Source: Datura wrightii (Eukaryota; Streptophyta; Magnoliopsida; Solanales; Solanaceae). From it: a stretch of 64,000 bases of DNA. The number at the start of each line of letters is the position of its first letter. The stretch's first letter is position 1. The DNA lies in NCBI GenBank assembly GCA_035772735.1, contig JASDFA010000010.1, forward strand, positions 98,166,001 to 98,230,000. Direction: 5' to 3'. Positions 42,405 through 54,227 of this stretch are shown piece after piece. A program made the position numbers and the translations under genes. The notes beneath the pieces were generated by a model. That model saw only the letters and a program-made list of their open reading frames with translations. It was not told where the DNA came from and ran no database searches.

Positions 42405-44542
42405 TGTTACACCCCATAAGTTTTTAACGTTTAATCGGCCTATTCGTATGTTGGTTAAGTGTTTTAGAGTTCCATAAGTACGAGGAAATGGCCGGGGGAA
42501 AGGCCAAATGAGTGCAAAGTCGGGATTTCGCAAGAGGAGGCTGAACCAAGCTGCCCAGGGGGGCAAAGTGGCACGGAGCTGCTCCTCCGTGTTAGCCAAC
42601 GTGGCACGGAGCAGAATCAGCGAGTTAGGCAACATGCCACATTGCCTTGTCTGCTGCCTCAAGTATATAAGGGTCTCACACTTAGAAATAAGATCATAAT
42701 TCATATATCTTCGACCAGAAGAGAATAGGGATGCAGGAAAACATTTAATTTTCATCCGATTACGCCGCTAAACACCGTCCAAATCTGAATTAACTTCGGG
42801 TATCAAAGTATAAGGCTGCAGGGAGCATTTATACGAAGTTAGTTTCGTGAAATTCGGCCGGAGAATCATCATCCCGCCAACCCAAAGTTATTGGAATTGC
42901 TCCAAACTAGTGTCAATACGATCCCAGGCTTAAAGTAAGCATTTTTTCCTTCTAGAATTTCGAGAAATAACGAGGTTTCAACCGTATTCCGTAACGTGAG
43001 AATATAGTTAATATTTATATATAAAGTTTTCCTTTTTGCCGAACTTAGTGTTAAAACTAGTCCTATCTTTCCAGTAGCACGATTCAAGTTGGGAAGAGAT
43101 ATTTAATACTAATTGGAACCTATCAGTTAATCAGAAATCGGAAATCGAGGTATGTTAAGGCATTTTCTTCTAGCAAGTTATTTTCTTCAGCATAGTAATC
43201 CATTATGAGTCCTTGTAAAGCATGTCAGGAGTATGTTATCATGTTCAGTTGTTGTTGTCAGTTGAGACTCGCAAATTGTATTATTTTGGGCTAGATTATA
43301 CCTTTATAGATTCCGTGACCACCCCAAGGTTAATAGCTATGTCGCTGCCCGCCAGGGGCGAGGAAACATCGGACTACGGAGCGGCATGCCGTACGCAAGG
43401 GACGAATATGGGGATCCAGATCCTCATATTTCCGTGGTTGGCCTTATACACACCCCGCCCAACGTTTACACCCGGGGTGTAGATATCAAGAGTCCTCCAG
43501 ACTCAGACTCAGACACAGCTACATTCAGGGGCCGAGCAGGCCTAGTTTCAGACCCAGGGGATAGGCAGGACGCTTATAGCTGGTAGTTGACTCAGTATGA
43601 CCTGGATAGGGGTATATAGATTGAGGTGTACTCACTAGGGATAATGGGGGCCCAAGTGGGTTGTTCTGTGCTGATTGTACCTTTCGGCTTATGGGGGACA
43701 GGTAAGGTTTATGTTTGCTTTAGTTACTGATAGTTAGATAGTAATACGCCTCCTTTGCCAGGTACGAACCCTAGCTTCCTTATTACAGTTAAGTTTAGTC
43801 CTGATTTCACCACCTCAGTCAGCTTCAGTCCATTTTCTTTACTTTAGTTATTGTAAGTTCTATTTCTTACTTTCAGTCATTTAAAGTTATTGCTTTACAT
43901 ACTCAGTACCTGTGGTACTGACGCCCTCTTCTGGGATGCTGCATTACTTGCCTGCAGGTACACATAGACGAGGAGCAGGTCCCTTATAGTTCTAGTCAGC
44001 CGTATAGAGCCATTAGCTCCTTTCTTCCAGAGATTGTGTGATAGAAGTTTATTTCTTTTGTTGTACAGTATGGGTAGGTCAGGGCCCTGTCCCGACCATT
44101 TTATTACTCCTAGAGGCTTGCAGATTGCATTACTTTCCTATGGTTAGATGATATCGGTCGTGTGGGGCCCATATGTGTTTTAGACTATGTGTGTTGGCTG
44201 TGTGGGGCCCTGTTTAGCTGTTGATTGGTGGCCTTGTCGGTCATAGCTTAGTTTAGTATCTGATTTCGCTTTCCAATTATGACTAGATATCACGGTGGCC
44301 TTGTCGGCCCGCATAGGACTTCCGATAATTGTTTTTCTATGGTTAGCTATTTATTTTCACAGGTGGCTATAGGCCTTGTCGGCCGGGGGTTGTATTTACA
44401 ACCGCTATGTAGCCCGTTGTTCTCTTAATTCTAGAGTTAGAGTCAGCCCTGCACCAGAGGTGCTTAGGCTCAATCAGCTCAGTAGTTCAGGTCCTAGACA
44501 GGCACCAGGTGCCATTCATGCCTCCCAAGGTAGGGCGTGACA
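42405..44542 (+). mobile_element. TKY2 5' LTR
   Basis: TGTTACACCCC to GGGCGTGACA. Word-A array 42540-42645 (GTGGCACGGAG, CTCCTCCGTG), TATATAAG at 42664-42671. Noncoding. Confidence 0.88.
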
Positions 44543-44546
44543 AATT

Positions 44547-44558
44547 TGGTACTAGAGC
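44547..44558 (+). other. Primer-binding site, tRNA-Met, mutated
   Basis: TGGTACTAGAGC, two adjacent changes from TGGTATCAGAGC; position relative to the LTR is preserved. Confidence 0.75.
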
Positions 44559-44755
44559 AGGTCGTATCCCAGGGAGTCTGCAAGCCGTGCTAAGTAGAGT
44601 CTTGTCTATGGATGTGTTGTGCACCACATACTATAGGCAGGAGGCTGCAAGGCATGATAGGATGGTTACTCTTTCTTCTTATTCAGTCATGCTATAGAAT
44701 GGTACAGTATAGGGTTGAGTCCCTAAGCTCATTATACTCTTTTGTTTATGGAGAA

Positions 44756-46120
44756 ATGTCGGACCAGTGACATCCTACGACAGGCAGGAGGCTAGATGTA
44801 GCAGAAGGAGAGGGCACCAGCAGGGTGCCCTAGTCTCGGTCAAAATCGGCCCGATCTGAGGATGATATTGAGGTATCATCTCGACCTGCCCAGCAGTCTC
44901 CACCACGTCAGGAGCCTCTTGGGACGGCCGGTGTTACGGCATCGCATCCGGAAGTTTCTATACGTGTACCATCCAACCAGGAGGTCAGGAGCGCGGTGGT
45001 TATGCTAGCCCAGATGATGGCTGCTCAGCGCCAGCCAGTGCCACCTATAGTTGCAGAATCCGTAGGAAGGTTTGGTAGCTCGAGGGTCTGAGAGTTCCTA
45101 GCACTATGTCCCCCGCAATTCACAGGGACAAATTGGACCGAGGACCCTCAGGACTTCTTAGACCAGATGCAGAGGATTTTCAGGGTGATGCATGCTACAC
45201 CTACAGAGTCAGTTGAGTTAGCGGTATTCCGACTATGGGACATCACCGTGTTGTGGTATGAGAGTTGGGAGAGGTCTTGAGGGAGAGATGTTCCCCCTTC
45301 GACCTGGCCCAGCTTCTCAGAGGCTTTCTTGGATCATTACCTACCGCAGAGATTCGATAGGCCCGAGTTGATCAGTTCCTACACTTGGAGCAGGGGTCGA
45401 TGAGTGTTCGGGAATATGCCATGCAGTTTGATTCCTTGGCTCGTTATGCACCAGCTTTTGTGGACACAATGCCATCCAGGGTACACTGCTTTATTATGGG
45501 ACTGAACCCGAAATATGTTGAGACCTGCATCACAGCCACACTGCGAGAGGATATGGATATCTCCCGTGTGTAGGCTTTTGCTCAAAATATTGAGGGCATC
45601 AGACAGCGCAACGGGATATTAGGAGGACAAGTCAGAAGCAGTGCCGCAGGGACAGACCGGGTGAATTATAAGAGGAGTCCCGGGGAGGACCTAGGCCACG
45701 GTTATCAAATAGGCCGCCTAGACCCCCGCCTCTACCACAGCGGCAGAGGAGCAGGTCTAGTCACCGAGGGTAGTCAAAACCCGGCGAAGGTTCGCAAGCA
45801 GTAGGTTCACAGCAGTAGAGGATAGTGGACCAGAGTGGGTTTACAATACCACTTTGCCCTATTTGCAGTCGATGCCGCTCTGGAGCATGCAGGTATGGTT
45901 CCACAGCATGCTACATTTGTGGACAAGAGGGTCATCAGATGAGGAATTGTCCAACGAGGGGTCAGGGTGACCGAGGTCGACAGCATAGGTCCTCGGCAGG
46001 ATCACGAGCTCCAGCATCCCCGGCAGGGTGTAGACCCTCAGTTTCCACCGGCAAAGGCCGAGGCAGATCATTGGCCTCCAGTTCAGGTGCCGGCCCAGAC
46101 CGTACTTATGCACTACTAGG
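44756..46120 (+). pseudogene. TKY2 Gag
   Basis: Capsid/nucleocapsid precursor, parallel to TKY1. The ATG at 44756 is followed by a stop at codon 5, where TKY1 has CGA (Arg) and TKY2 TGA. The core can be followed through 45120-45560 (VREYAMQFDSLARYAPAF near 45405) with several shifts. The basic linker, interrupted in TKY1 by the solo LTR, is continuous at 45600-45700. Zinc knuckle CYICGQEGHQMRNC at 45909-45950. Non-functional. Confidence 0.85.
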
Positions 46121-46149
46121 GTGACAGGAGTCAGAGCCTTCACTAGATG

Positions 46150-49100
46150 TTGTGACAGGTATGCTGAACATTTGCTCTCATCCTGCTTATGTGTTGATAG
46201 ATCCAGGATCCACCTTGTCCTATGTTACACCGTTAGTGGCTCGGAAGTTTAGTATTATGCCAGAATTGCTTTGACGACCTTTCTCAGTGTCTACACCCAT
46301 TGGTGACTCTATTATAGCCAGAAGGGTCTATCGGGGTGTATAATAGAGATTGCTAGTCTCCAGACTACGGCAGACTTGATAGAATTAGAAATGATTGATT
46401 TTGATGCTATTATGGGTGTGGATTGGTTAGCTCCATGCTATGCAAATGTCGAATGTTGGACCAAGATTGTCCAATTCCATTTTCCAGGGGAGGCAGTACG
46501 GGAGTGCAAAGGTAGTACAGCTACGCCAAAAGGTAGGTTTATTTCCTATCTTCTGGCGAGAAAATTGATAGAAAAGGGTGCATTTATCATATTGTCAGAG
46601 TTCAGGATGTTCGGGCAGAGCCTCCGACCCTTCAGTCTATTCCAGTGGTTAATGAATTTCCCGACGTATTTCCAGATGAGCTTCCTGGTATTCCCCCAGA
46701 AAGGCAAATTGATTTTGCAATCGATCTATTACCAGACACTCAGCCTATATCTATTCCTCCATATCGGATGGCTCCTGCTGAAGTCAGAGAACTAAAGGAA
46801 TAATTGAAGGATTTGCTAGACAAGGGCTTTATCAGGATGAGTACCTCACCATGGGGTGCGTCAATTCTGTTAGTGAAGAAGAAGGCGGCTCCCTTTGTAT
46901 GTGTGTAGATTATCGACAGATGAATAAAGTCACTATCAAAAATAATACCCGCTTCCAGAATAGACGATTTGTTTGATCAGCTACAGGGATCGAGGTATTT
47001 TTCAAAGATCGACTTAAGGTCAGGATATCATCAGGTCCGGGTTCGTGAAAGAGATATTCCAAAGACTGCCTTCAGGACCAGATACGACCACTTTGAATTT
47101 CTAATCATGTCCTTCGGACTGACAAATGCCCCAGTAGTGTTCATGGACCTGATGAACAACATTTCCAGACCATACCTGGACTCGTTCATGATAGTATTTA
47201 TCGATGATATTCTGGTGTATTGCTCAGAGGCAGATCACCAGGATCATCTACGGACAGTGCTCCAAATTCTTAGAGATCGCCAGCTATATGCAAAATTTTC
47301 TATATATGAATTTTGGATGAATTCAGTAGCCTTCTTGGGCCATATTGTGTCAGATGCTGGTATACAGATAGATACGCAGAAGATAGAGGCAGTGAAAACG
47401 TGGCCTAGACCTACCACTCTGACCGATGTACGTAGTTTCCTGGGGTTAGCCGTGTATTATAGAAGGTTCATGGAAGGATTTTCCACTTTAGCAGCACCTT
47501 TAACCAAACTGACGCAGAAGGCAGCAAAATTCCATTGGACTGAGGCATGTGAGCAGAGCTTTCAGGAACTGAAAGACAGATTGACATCGGCACCGATGCT
47601 AGCGTTGCCAGAAGGAACAGAGGGTTATGCAGTCTATTGTGAAACTTTGGGTGTTGGGTTAGGATGTGTTTTGATGCAGTATCGTAAGGTGACTGCCTAT
47701 GCCTCTAAGCAGTTGGAAGCATGAGAAGAACTACCCTACCCATGACCTGGAGTTATCCGCGGTGATTCATGCCTTGAAAATATGGAGACACTACCTGTAT
47801 GGCGTCCACGTAGATATTTTCACTGATCATAAAAGCCTGCAATATATTTCTCACCCAGAAAGAGTTGATTCTACGGCAGTATCGCTAGTTGGAGTTGTTA
47901 AAGGATTATGATGTGAATATTTTGTATCACTCAGTAAGGGCCAATGTTGTAGCAGATGCCCTTAGCCGCAAATCCATGGGAAGTCTGGCATATTTACAGC
48001 CCGAGCAGCAGGAATTGGCCCCAGAATTACATCAGCTAGCTAGTTTAGCCGTTCGTATAGTAGAATTAGGAGACAATGGAGCTGTAATCCAGAATACCGT
48101 AGTATCATCATTGGTTTTGGAAGTAAAGGAATGATAGTATGAAGATCCTAGCCTGGTTCATCACAGAAATAGGGTCCAGCGAGGGGAAGTGACAGATTTC
48201 TAGGTAACCGAGGATGGAGTTTTGAGGTATAGGGATCACTTCTACGTTCCAGACGTGGCAGGGCTTCGCCAACAAATTATGGGCGAGGTACACTATGCCC
48301 ATTACTCTCTCCATCCAGGTTCGACAAAAATGTAACATGATGTAAAAGATTTTTACTGGTGGTCGTGAATGAAAAAGGGGATAGCAGAATTCGTAGCCCA
48401 ATGTCCCAATTGCCAACAGGTGAAAGCTGAACATCAGAAAGTAGGCGGACTGACACAGGATATAGCCGTGCCTTTATGGAAATGGGAGGCAGTTAATATG
48501 CATTTCGTAGTACGGTTACCTCGTACCAGGCATAAATATGATTCTATCTGGGTAATTATCGATAGGTTGACAAAATCAGCTCACTTTCTGCCAATAAGGG
48601 CTACCTTTTCAGCCGAAGATTATGCTGAGCTGTATATTAGAGAAATAGTTTGATTTATCGTGTTCCGCTGTCAATTATCTCTGACAGAGGGGCACAGTTT
48701 ACGGCTAAGTTTTGGCAATCTTTTCAAAGGGGCCTGGGGACACAGGTTAACCTAAGCATAGCCTTCCATCCTCAAAAAGACGGGCAGGCAGATCGTACTA
48801 TCCAGACGCTCGAGGATATGTTACGGGCGTGTGCGTTAGATTTTGGAGGCAGCTGGGATGAACATCTACCACTTATGGAATTTGCCTATAACAACAATTA
48901 TCATTCAACAATTCAGATGGCGCCTTATGAAGCGTTATATGGGCGGAAGTGTAGGTCTCCACCTGGTTGGTTTGAGGTAGGAGAATCAACATTGATTGGG
49001 CCAGATATTATTCATCAGTCAGAAGAGAAAGTAAAGCTTATTAGGGAACGTCTGCTGACAGCTCAGAGCCACCAGAAATCTTATGCCGATGTGCGGTGAA

Positions 49101-49539
49101 GAAACCTAAAGTTTAATGTGGGTGACTGGGTATTCCTAAAGGTTTCACCAATGAAGGGTGTGACGAGATTTGGTAAGAAAGGTAAGCTCAGCCCAAGGTT
49201 TATTGGGCCTTATCAGATTCGCCGAAGGATAGGCTAGGTGGCTTATGAATTGGATTTACCTCCAGAATAAATTCCGTTCACCCAGTTTTTCACGTATCAA
49301 TGCTGAGGAAGTGTATAGGAGATCCCTCCCGGATTGTCCCAATTAAAGACGTCCAAATCACTGAGGAGTTAGCCTATGAAGAATCTCCAGTAGCCATATT
49401 AGATCTGCAGATTCGTAGATTAAGATCTAAAGATGTTGCTTCCATTAAGGTGTTATGGCGAAATAAGAACCGAGAGAAGATGACCTTGGAGGCAGAAGAT
49501 GATATGAAAACCAGATATCCTCAGTTATTTCAGACTTAG
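46150..49539 (+). pseudogene. TKY2 protease, RT, RNase H, integrase, chromodomain-like tail
   Basis: Pol polyprotein with the same order as TKY1. Protease: VDPGST-like motif near 46200 and MGVDWLAPCYANVEC near 46410. RT: YFSKIDLRSGYHQVRVRERD at 46998 and the catalytic box FIDDILVY at 47195, with both Asp residues present unlike TKY1. RNase H: GLGCVLMQ at 47660 and FTDHKSLQYI at 47820. Integrase: CPNCQQVKAEHQ at 48400, LPRTRHKYDSIWVI, IISDRGAQFT at 48680, TLEDML at 48810. Tail VAILDLQIRRLRSKD at 49395. At least five frame changes and several stops; more decayed than TKY1. Confidence 0.88.
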
Positions 49540-49691
49540 TCAGATTGTGCAGTTAGAGTATTGTGTGGAGTACCTATATTGGACTTTTCTGCATTTTAGG
49601 GTTTTTGGATAGTCCATATAATAGGGGAGACTCTGCCGAAATTTTTCCAGAGTAAGTAATTGCAAGATTAAGGTTCTTGCAAGTAAGAGTT

Positions 49692-49726
49692 AACATTCGA
49701 GGACGAATGTTCTTAAGGAGGGAGGA
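49692..49726 (+). other. AGGA-loop hairpin and polypurine tract of TKY2
   Basis: AACATTCGAGGACGAATGTT (49692-49711) is a perfect 8-pair stem with AGGA loop, followed by AAGGAGGGAGGA against the 3' LTR. Confidence 0.78.
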
Positions 49727-51859
49727 TGTTACACCTTGTAAGTTTTTAATGTTTAATCGGCCTATTCGTATGTTGGTTGAGTGTTTTAGAGTGCCATACG
49801 TACGAGGAAAGGGCCGGGGGAAAGGCCGAACGAGTGAAAATCGGGATTTCGCGAGAGGAGGCCGAAGCAAGCTACCCAGAGGGGAAAAGTGGCATGGAGC
49901 TGCTCCTCTGCGTTAGCCAACCCGGCACGGAGCAGAATCAGCGCATTGGGCAACATGCCACGTTGCCTTGTCTGCTGCCTCAAGTATATAAGGGTCTCAG
50001 ACATAAAAATTAGACCATAATTCATATATCTTCAACCAGCAAAGAATAGGGATGCAGGAAAACATTTAATTTTCATCTGATTACGCTACTAAACGCCATC
50101 CAAATCTGAATTAACTTCGGATATCGAAGTATAAGGCTGTAGGGAGCATTTCTACGAAGTTAGTTTCATGAAATTCGCCCAGCAAATCGTCGTCCGACCG
50201 AGCCAAAGTTGTTGGAATTGCTCCAAACTAGTTTCAATATGATCCCAGGATTAAAGTAAGCATTTCTCCCTTCTAGAATTTCCATAAATAACGAGGTTTC
50301 GACCGTATTCCGTAAAGTTAGAATATAGTTAATGTTTATACATAAAGTTTTCCTTTTTGCCGAACTTAGTGTTAAAACTAGTCCTATCTTTCCAGTAACA
50401 CAATTTCAGTTGGGAAGAGTTATTGAATACTAATTGGAACCTATCAGTTATTAGAAATTGGCAATTGAGGTATGTTAAGGCATATTCTTGCGGCAAGTTA
50501 GTTCCTTCAGCATAGTAATCTAGTATGAGTCCTAGTAAAGCATGTCAGGAGTATGTTATCATGTTCAGTTGTTGTTGTCAGTTGAGACTCAAATTGTATT
50601 GTTTTGGGCTGGATTATACCTGTGTAGCTGTTGTGACCACCCCAGGGTTTATAGCTGTGTCGCCGCCCGCCAGGGGCGAGGATACGTCGCTCTACGGAGC
50701 GGCATACCGTCCGCAATGGATGAAGATGGGGATCCAGATCCTCATATTGCTATGGTTGGCCTTATACACACCCCCACCGAGTGTTTACGCTCGGGGTGTA
50801 GGTATCAGGAGTCCTCCGGACTCAGACTCAGAGACAACTACAGTTAGGGGTCGAGCGGGCCCAATTGCAAACCCAGGGGATCGGCAGGATGCTTATAGCT
50901 GATAGTTGACTCAGGATGACCTGGATAGGGGTATATAGATTGAGGTGTACTCACTAGGGCTAATGGGGGCCCTGGTGTGTTGTTCTGTGCTGATTGTACC
51001 TTCCGGTTTATGGGGGCCAGGTAAGGTTTATGTTTGCTTTAGTTATTGATAGTTAGACAGTAAGACGCCTCATTTGCCAAGTATGAACCCTACCTTTCTT
51101 ATTAAAGTTATGTTTAGTCCTTATTTCACTACCTCATTCAGCTTCAGTCTTTTTTCTTTACTTTAGTTATTGTCAGTTCTATTTCTTACTTTCAGTCATT
51201 TAAAGTTATTGCTTTACATAATCAGTGCCTGTGGTACTGACGCCCTCTTCTGGGATGCTGCATTACTTGCCTGCAGGTACACATAGATGAGGAGCAGGTC
51301 CCTCGTAGTTCCAATCAGCGGTACAGAGCCATCAACTCTTTCTGCCGGAGCTTGTGTGATAGAGGTTTATTTTCTTTTGTTGTACAGTATGGGTAGGGCG
51401 GGGCCCTGTCCCCGCCATCTTATTACTCCTAAAGGCTTGCAGATTGCATTACTTCCCTGTGGTTAGATGATATCGGTCATGTGGGGCCCATATGTGTTTT
51501 AGTCTATGTGTGTTGGCCGTGTGGAGCCCTGTTTATTGTTGATTGGTGGCCTTGTCAGTCATACCTCAGTTTAGTATCTGATTTCTCTTTCCAGTTATGA
51601 CTAGATATCACGGTGGCCATGTCGGCCCGCATAGGACTCCCTATAATTGTTTGCTCTGGTTAGCTGTTTATTTTCATAGGTGGCTATAGGCCTTGTCGGT
51701 CGGGGGTTGTATTTACAGCCGCTATATAGCCCGTTGTTTTCTTAATTATAGAGTTAGAGTCAGCCCTGCACCAGAGGTGCTTAGGCTCAATCAGCTCAGT
51801 AGTTTAGGTCCTAGACGGGCACCAGGTGCCAGTCATGCCTCCCAAGGTGGGGCATGACA
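49727..51859 (+). mobile_element. TKY2 3' LTR
   Basis: TGTTACACCTTG to GGGCATGACA. Array 49870-49975, TATATAAG 49985-49992. Noncoding. Confidence 0.88.
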
Positions 51860-51864
51860 CTTAG

Positions 51865-52243
51865 CTTCTAAGTGAAATACCAAAGAGCACACAAGTGGTA
51901 GATTTGACTACATCCTTAAAACTGAAAAAAATTATGACTAATTTTCCTTTAAGATGGTTGTTATCCATCCATCATCGGGAAAGACCACTACCTTTATGGC
52001 GATACTAAAAAAATGACTCCAAATTAACAAAGCAAAACTAAGTAGAGTCGATCACATAACTAGTAAAAAGGCATCATCAATGTTCATAATCACCATTACT
52101 AGCTATTACAGACTATGGTTTTATCAATCACAAATAAGCTACCACCACACAGAATGATAACTAATGCTACAGCCTACTACAAATTTAGCAAAGAAGGAAA
52201 AAATAGGAAATCTATTTCCTCCACCCCACACTTAAACAATGCA
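51865..52243 (-). other. Element C 3' region, proximal part, with weak hairpin and purine tract
   Basis: Noncoding. At 52256-52243 (minus) a four-pair stem ACTG/TAGT encloses GGGA, followed by TTTAAGTGTGGGGTGG, the same layout as LARD-1 20190-20230 with the loop changed by one base. Confidence 0.5.
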
Positions 52244-53555
52244 CTATCCCCAGTCCACACACAAACATATCAAGTAGGGAGAGAAAAAGAACTTCCTGCA
52301 CCTCAAAGCACAGTCATCATCATCAGGATTATACTCCTGATCATCATCATCATCATCCTCACCATCAACCTGCATGACTTTTGTGGTAGCATCATCCTCA
52401 TCATCATCATCATCAATATCATCAACACCATCAGTCAACACTTTGGCCTCTTCATCATCTAGAGGCTCCTCAAAAGCTAGTCCCACTCTGCACATCAGCA
52501 TCACACACTCAGCAAGTGGGTATCTCTCCTCCAATACTGACATATCCTTATTAGTGGCAGGTCTACCTCCAATCTTCAACTACAAATCTAGCATCCCAAA
52601 ATACAGTCTTTCCATCTATCATTCTAAGCTTGACGCTCATTGAAAGTGAGAAGTTGAACTGAAGAATTGACCGACTCCTTCACCTTTGTGATATCCATCA
52701 TTTTACCCGTCAAATGCCTTGCTAGGGGTAGATGAAGATCAACCTCTTCTTCTTCCATGACAACCTCTCTCAAGAACTGGGTAAGAAGGTTCCATAATAG
52801 TACTTCCATAGGCAGTTGTCTCGGGACCTCCTTATGTTATCTCTGAGCACTACACCAAAGTTGATTGGCAGCCCTTTCATCAGCACATACACCAACACAA
52901 TTCTCTCTCTAATAATCTCTTTGGTATGTGTCCCAAGCAAGAGTATGAAACAGATAAGCTTGACCTAGACTCTCGCCTCCTTAGTCAAGTAGGAGAATGA
53001 GAGTGTAGAATGGGTGCCATTATGATCCATTTGCCAATGAGCAGATGAATGCTCACCATATAGTATGTGGAGAATATCATGGTACGGGGTCTTCTCTAGC
53101 AAAATGTAGTACATTGAATGGTCCACCATAGGCTTTCCAAGGAAAGAATAAAATGAGCTAGCTGTGAAGCTAACCATGTGACCCCACACATTAATCTTTG
53201 TGCTCTCTCTGAAGTAAGTATCCTAGTTGGCATAGAATTCTCTCACCATAGTGAGGTTGCACTGCTCAAGTTTCACAAACACGTATCATAACCCCAACTC
53301 GCGAACAGTGTCGTGGATGGTAGGGAATTCAAGTGCAAGACATCCCTTATTAATCCAATTTTCTGGAGCATACTTGAGCTCCTTTTGTGCATTAAACCAT
53401 TTAAACCCGTGCTCCTCTATGGCTTTGGCTCTAAACCTCCTAGCAGGAGGTGCTTTTGCGGTTGATGACTTTGACCCTTTTATTCCTTTCCTGAGCTGCT
53501 TGAGACCTTTGTCAGCGAGTACCGTTTTTTTTCCTTTGTCAGATTTCGATGCCAT
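52244..53555 (-). pseudogene. ORF2 of element C ('putative plant transposon protein' type)
   Basis: The frame opens at 53555 with MASKSDKGKK, a basic head of about 45 residues, then the core: HGFKWFNAQKELKYAPENW, TMVREFYAN near 53250, WGHMVSFTASSFYSFLGKPM near 53165 and LHILYGEHSSAHWQ near 53070. VREFYAN and the following block are hallmarks of a domain common in plant Athila-like elements. The tail (52580-52244) has an Asp/Glu-rich run encoded by a CAT/CTC-type trinucleotide tract. In-frame stops after the head, after VREFYAN and further on, plus frame changes near 52800-52600, make it a pseudogene. The role is unknown; some workers treat this position as env-like, but no signal peptide or membrane segment is evident. 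Confidence 0.7.
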
Positions 53556-54227
53556 AATACTTGCCAAACAATCAAACAACAAGAATTTTTACAAGATTAG
53601 TTCATGAATAACAAGGCTACCTTATTAGGTGTAAGAGGTGCAAGATGACCCCACACATAATTCTCTAGCATACTTGTGAGAATTTGTCAAATAGGATACT
53701 CAGACTTCCCTTATTGTCATATCAAATCTCATCAACCCAAATTATTCACTAACTTTACACTACAAACATGTTCATGAATTTTCTCACATCTCTTCTATTT
53801 TTTTTTCTTTTCAAGAATGCCTCACTTTGGCCACTCCCTTCACTTTCCCACTTTTAATTCATTCAAACAAAATAAGTATTCACAATAAATTCAATCAATA
53901 ATCAACATGATATTTACTACATTCCAACATAAATTTCTCAACAACTCAAAATTTTTCACATTCAAGAATTTCAAGAACTAAGCACTTTCTCTCTCTACAA
54001 TCAATTTCAACCCACCAATTTCATGAATTTAAATCATCACCCCCTTCACACCCACAACTTAGATTCACTAAATTTAACCAACAACAAGCAACCAAAACAA
54101 GTATATAACATTGTTATGGAAGAACTTGAGAGATTAAAGCTATAGAAACCCACATTGTGAAATTCCAAATTTTCACCAACAATGGTGATTTTGGGGTCTT
54201 TCAACTTAGGGAAGAAGGGTGTGGGAG
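53556..54227 (-). other. Leader upstream of ORF2 in element C, with acceptor signal
   Basis: No ORF. The minus strand has GAACTAATC (branch-like, 53603-53595) and TTTGGCAAG ending at 53560, four bases before the ATG. The donor side is not identifiable; the 5' part was cut by LTR-B' at 54228. Confidence 0.4.

Larger units (their letters stand above)
42405..51859 (+). mobile_element. TKY2: complete-length but dead Tekay-like chromovirus
   Basis: LTRs 42405-44542 (2138) and 49727-51859 (2133), internal 5.2 kb with gag, protease, RT, RNase H, integrase and chromodomain-like tail. Target duplication CTTAC (42400-42404) and CTTAG (51860-51864). LTRs are more diverged than those of LARD-1. Same family group as TKY1 but clearly a different lineage. 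Confidence 0.9.
39749..54227 (-). mobile_element. Element C: Athila-like element with ORF2, interrupted by TKY2
   Basis: Minus-strand order: upstream leader 54227-53556, ORF2 53555-52244, 3' region (51865-52243 and 41146-42399 on either side of TKY2), purine tract, 3' LTR 41110-39749 (family E, last 100 or so bases missing). Its 5' half is cut by LTR-B' at 54228 and not seen. Confidence 0.7.

Noticed and set aside
52244..53555. Calling ORF2 a retroviral envelope gene
   Set aside because: Its position is env-like, but no signal peptide, transmembrane segment or cleavage site can be seen.
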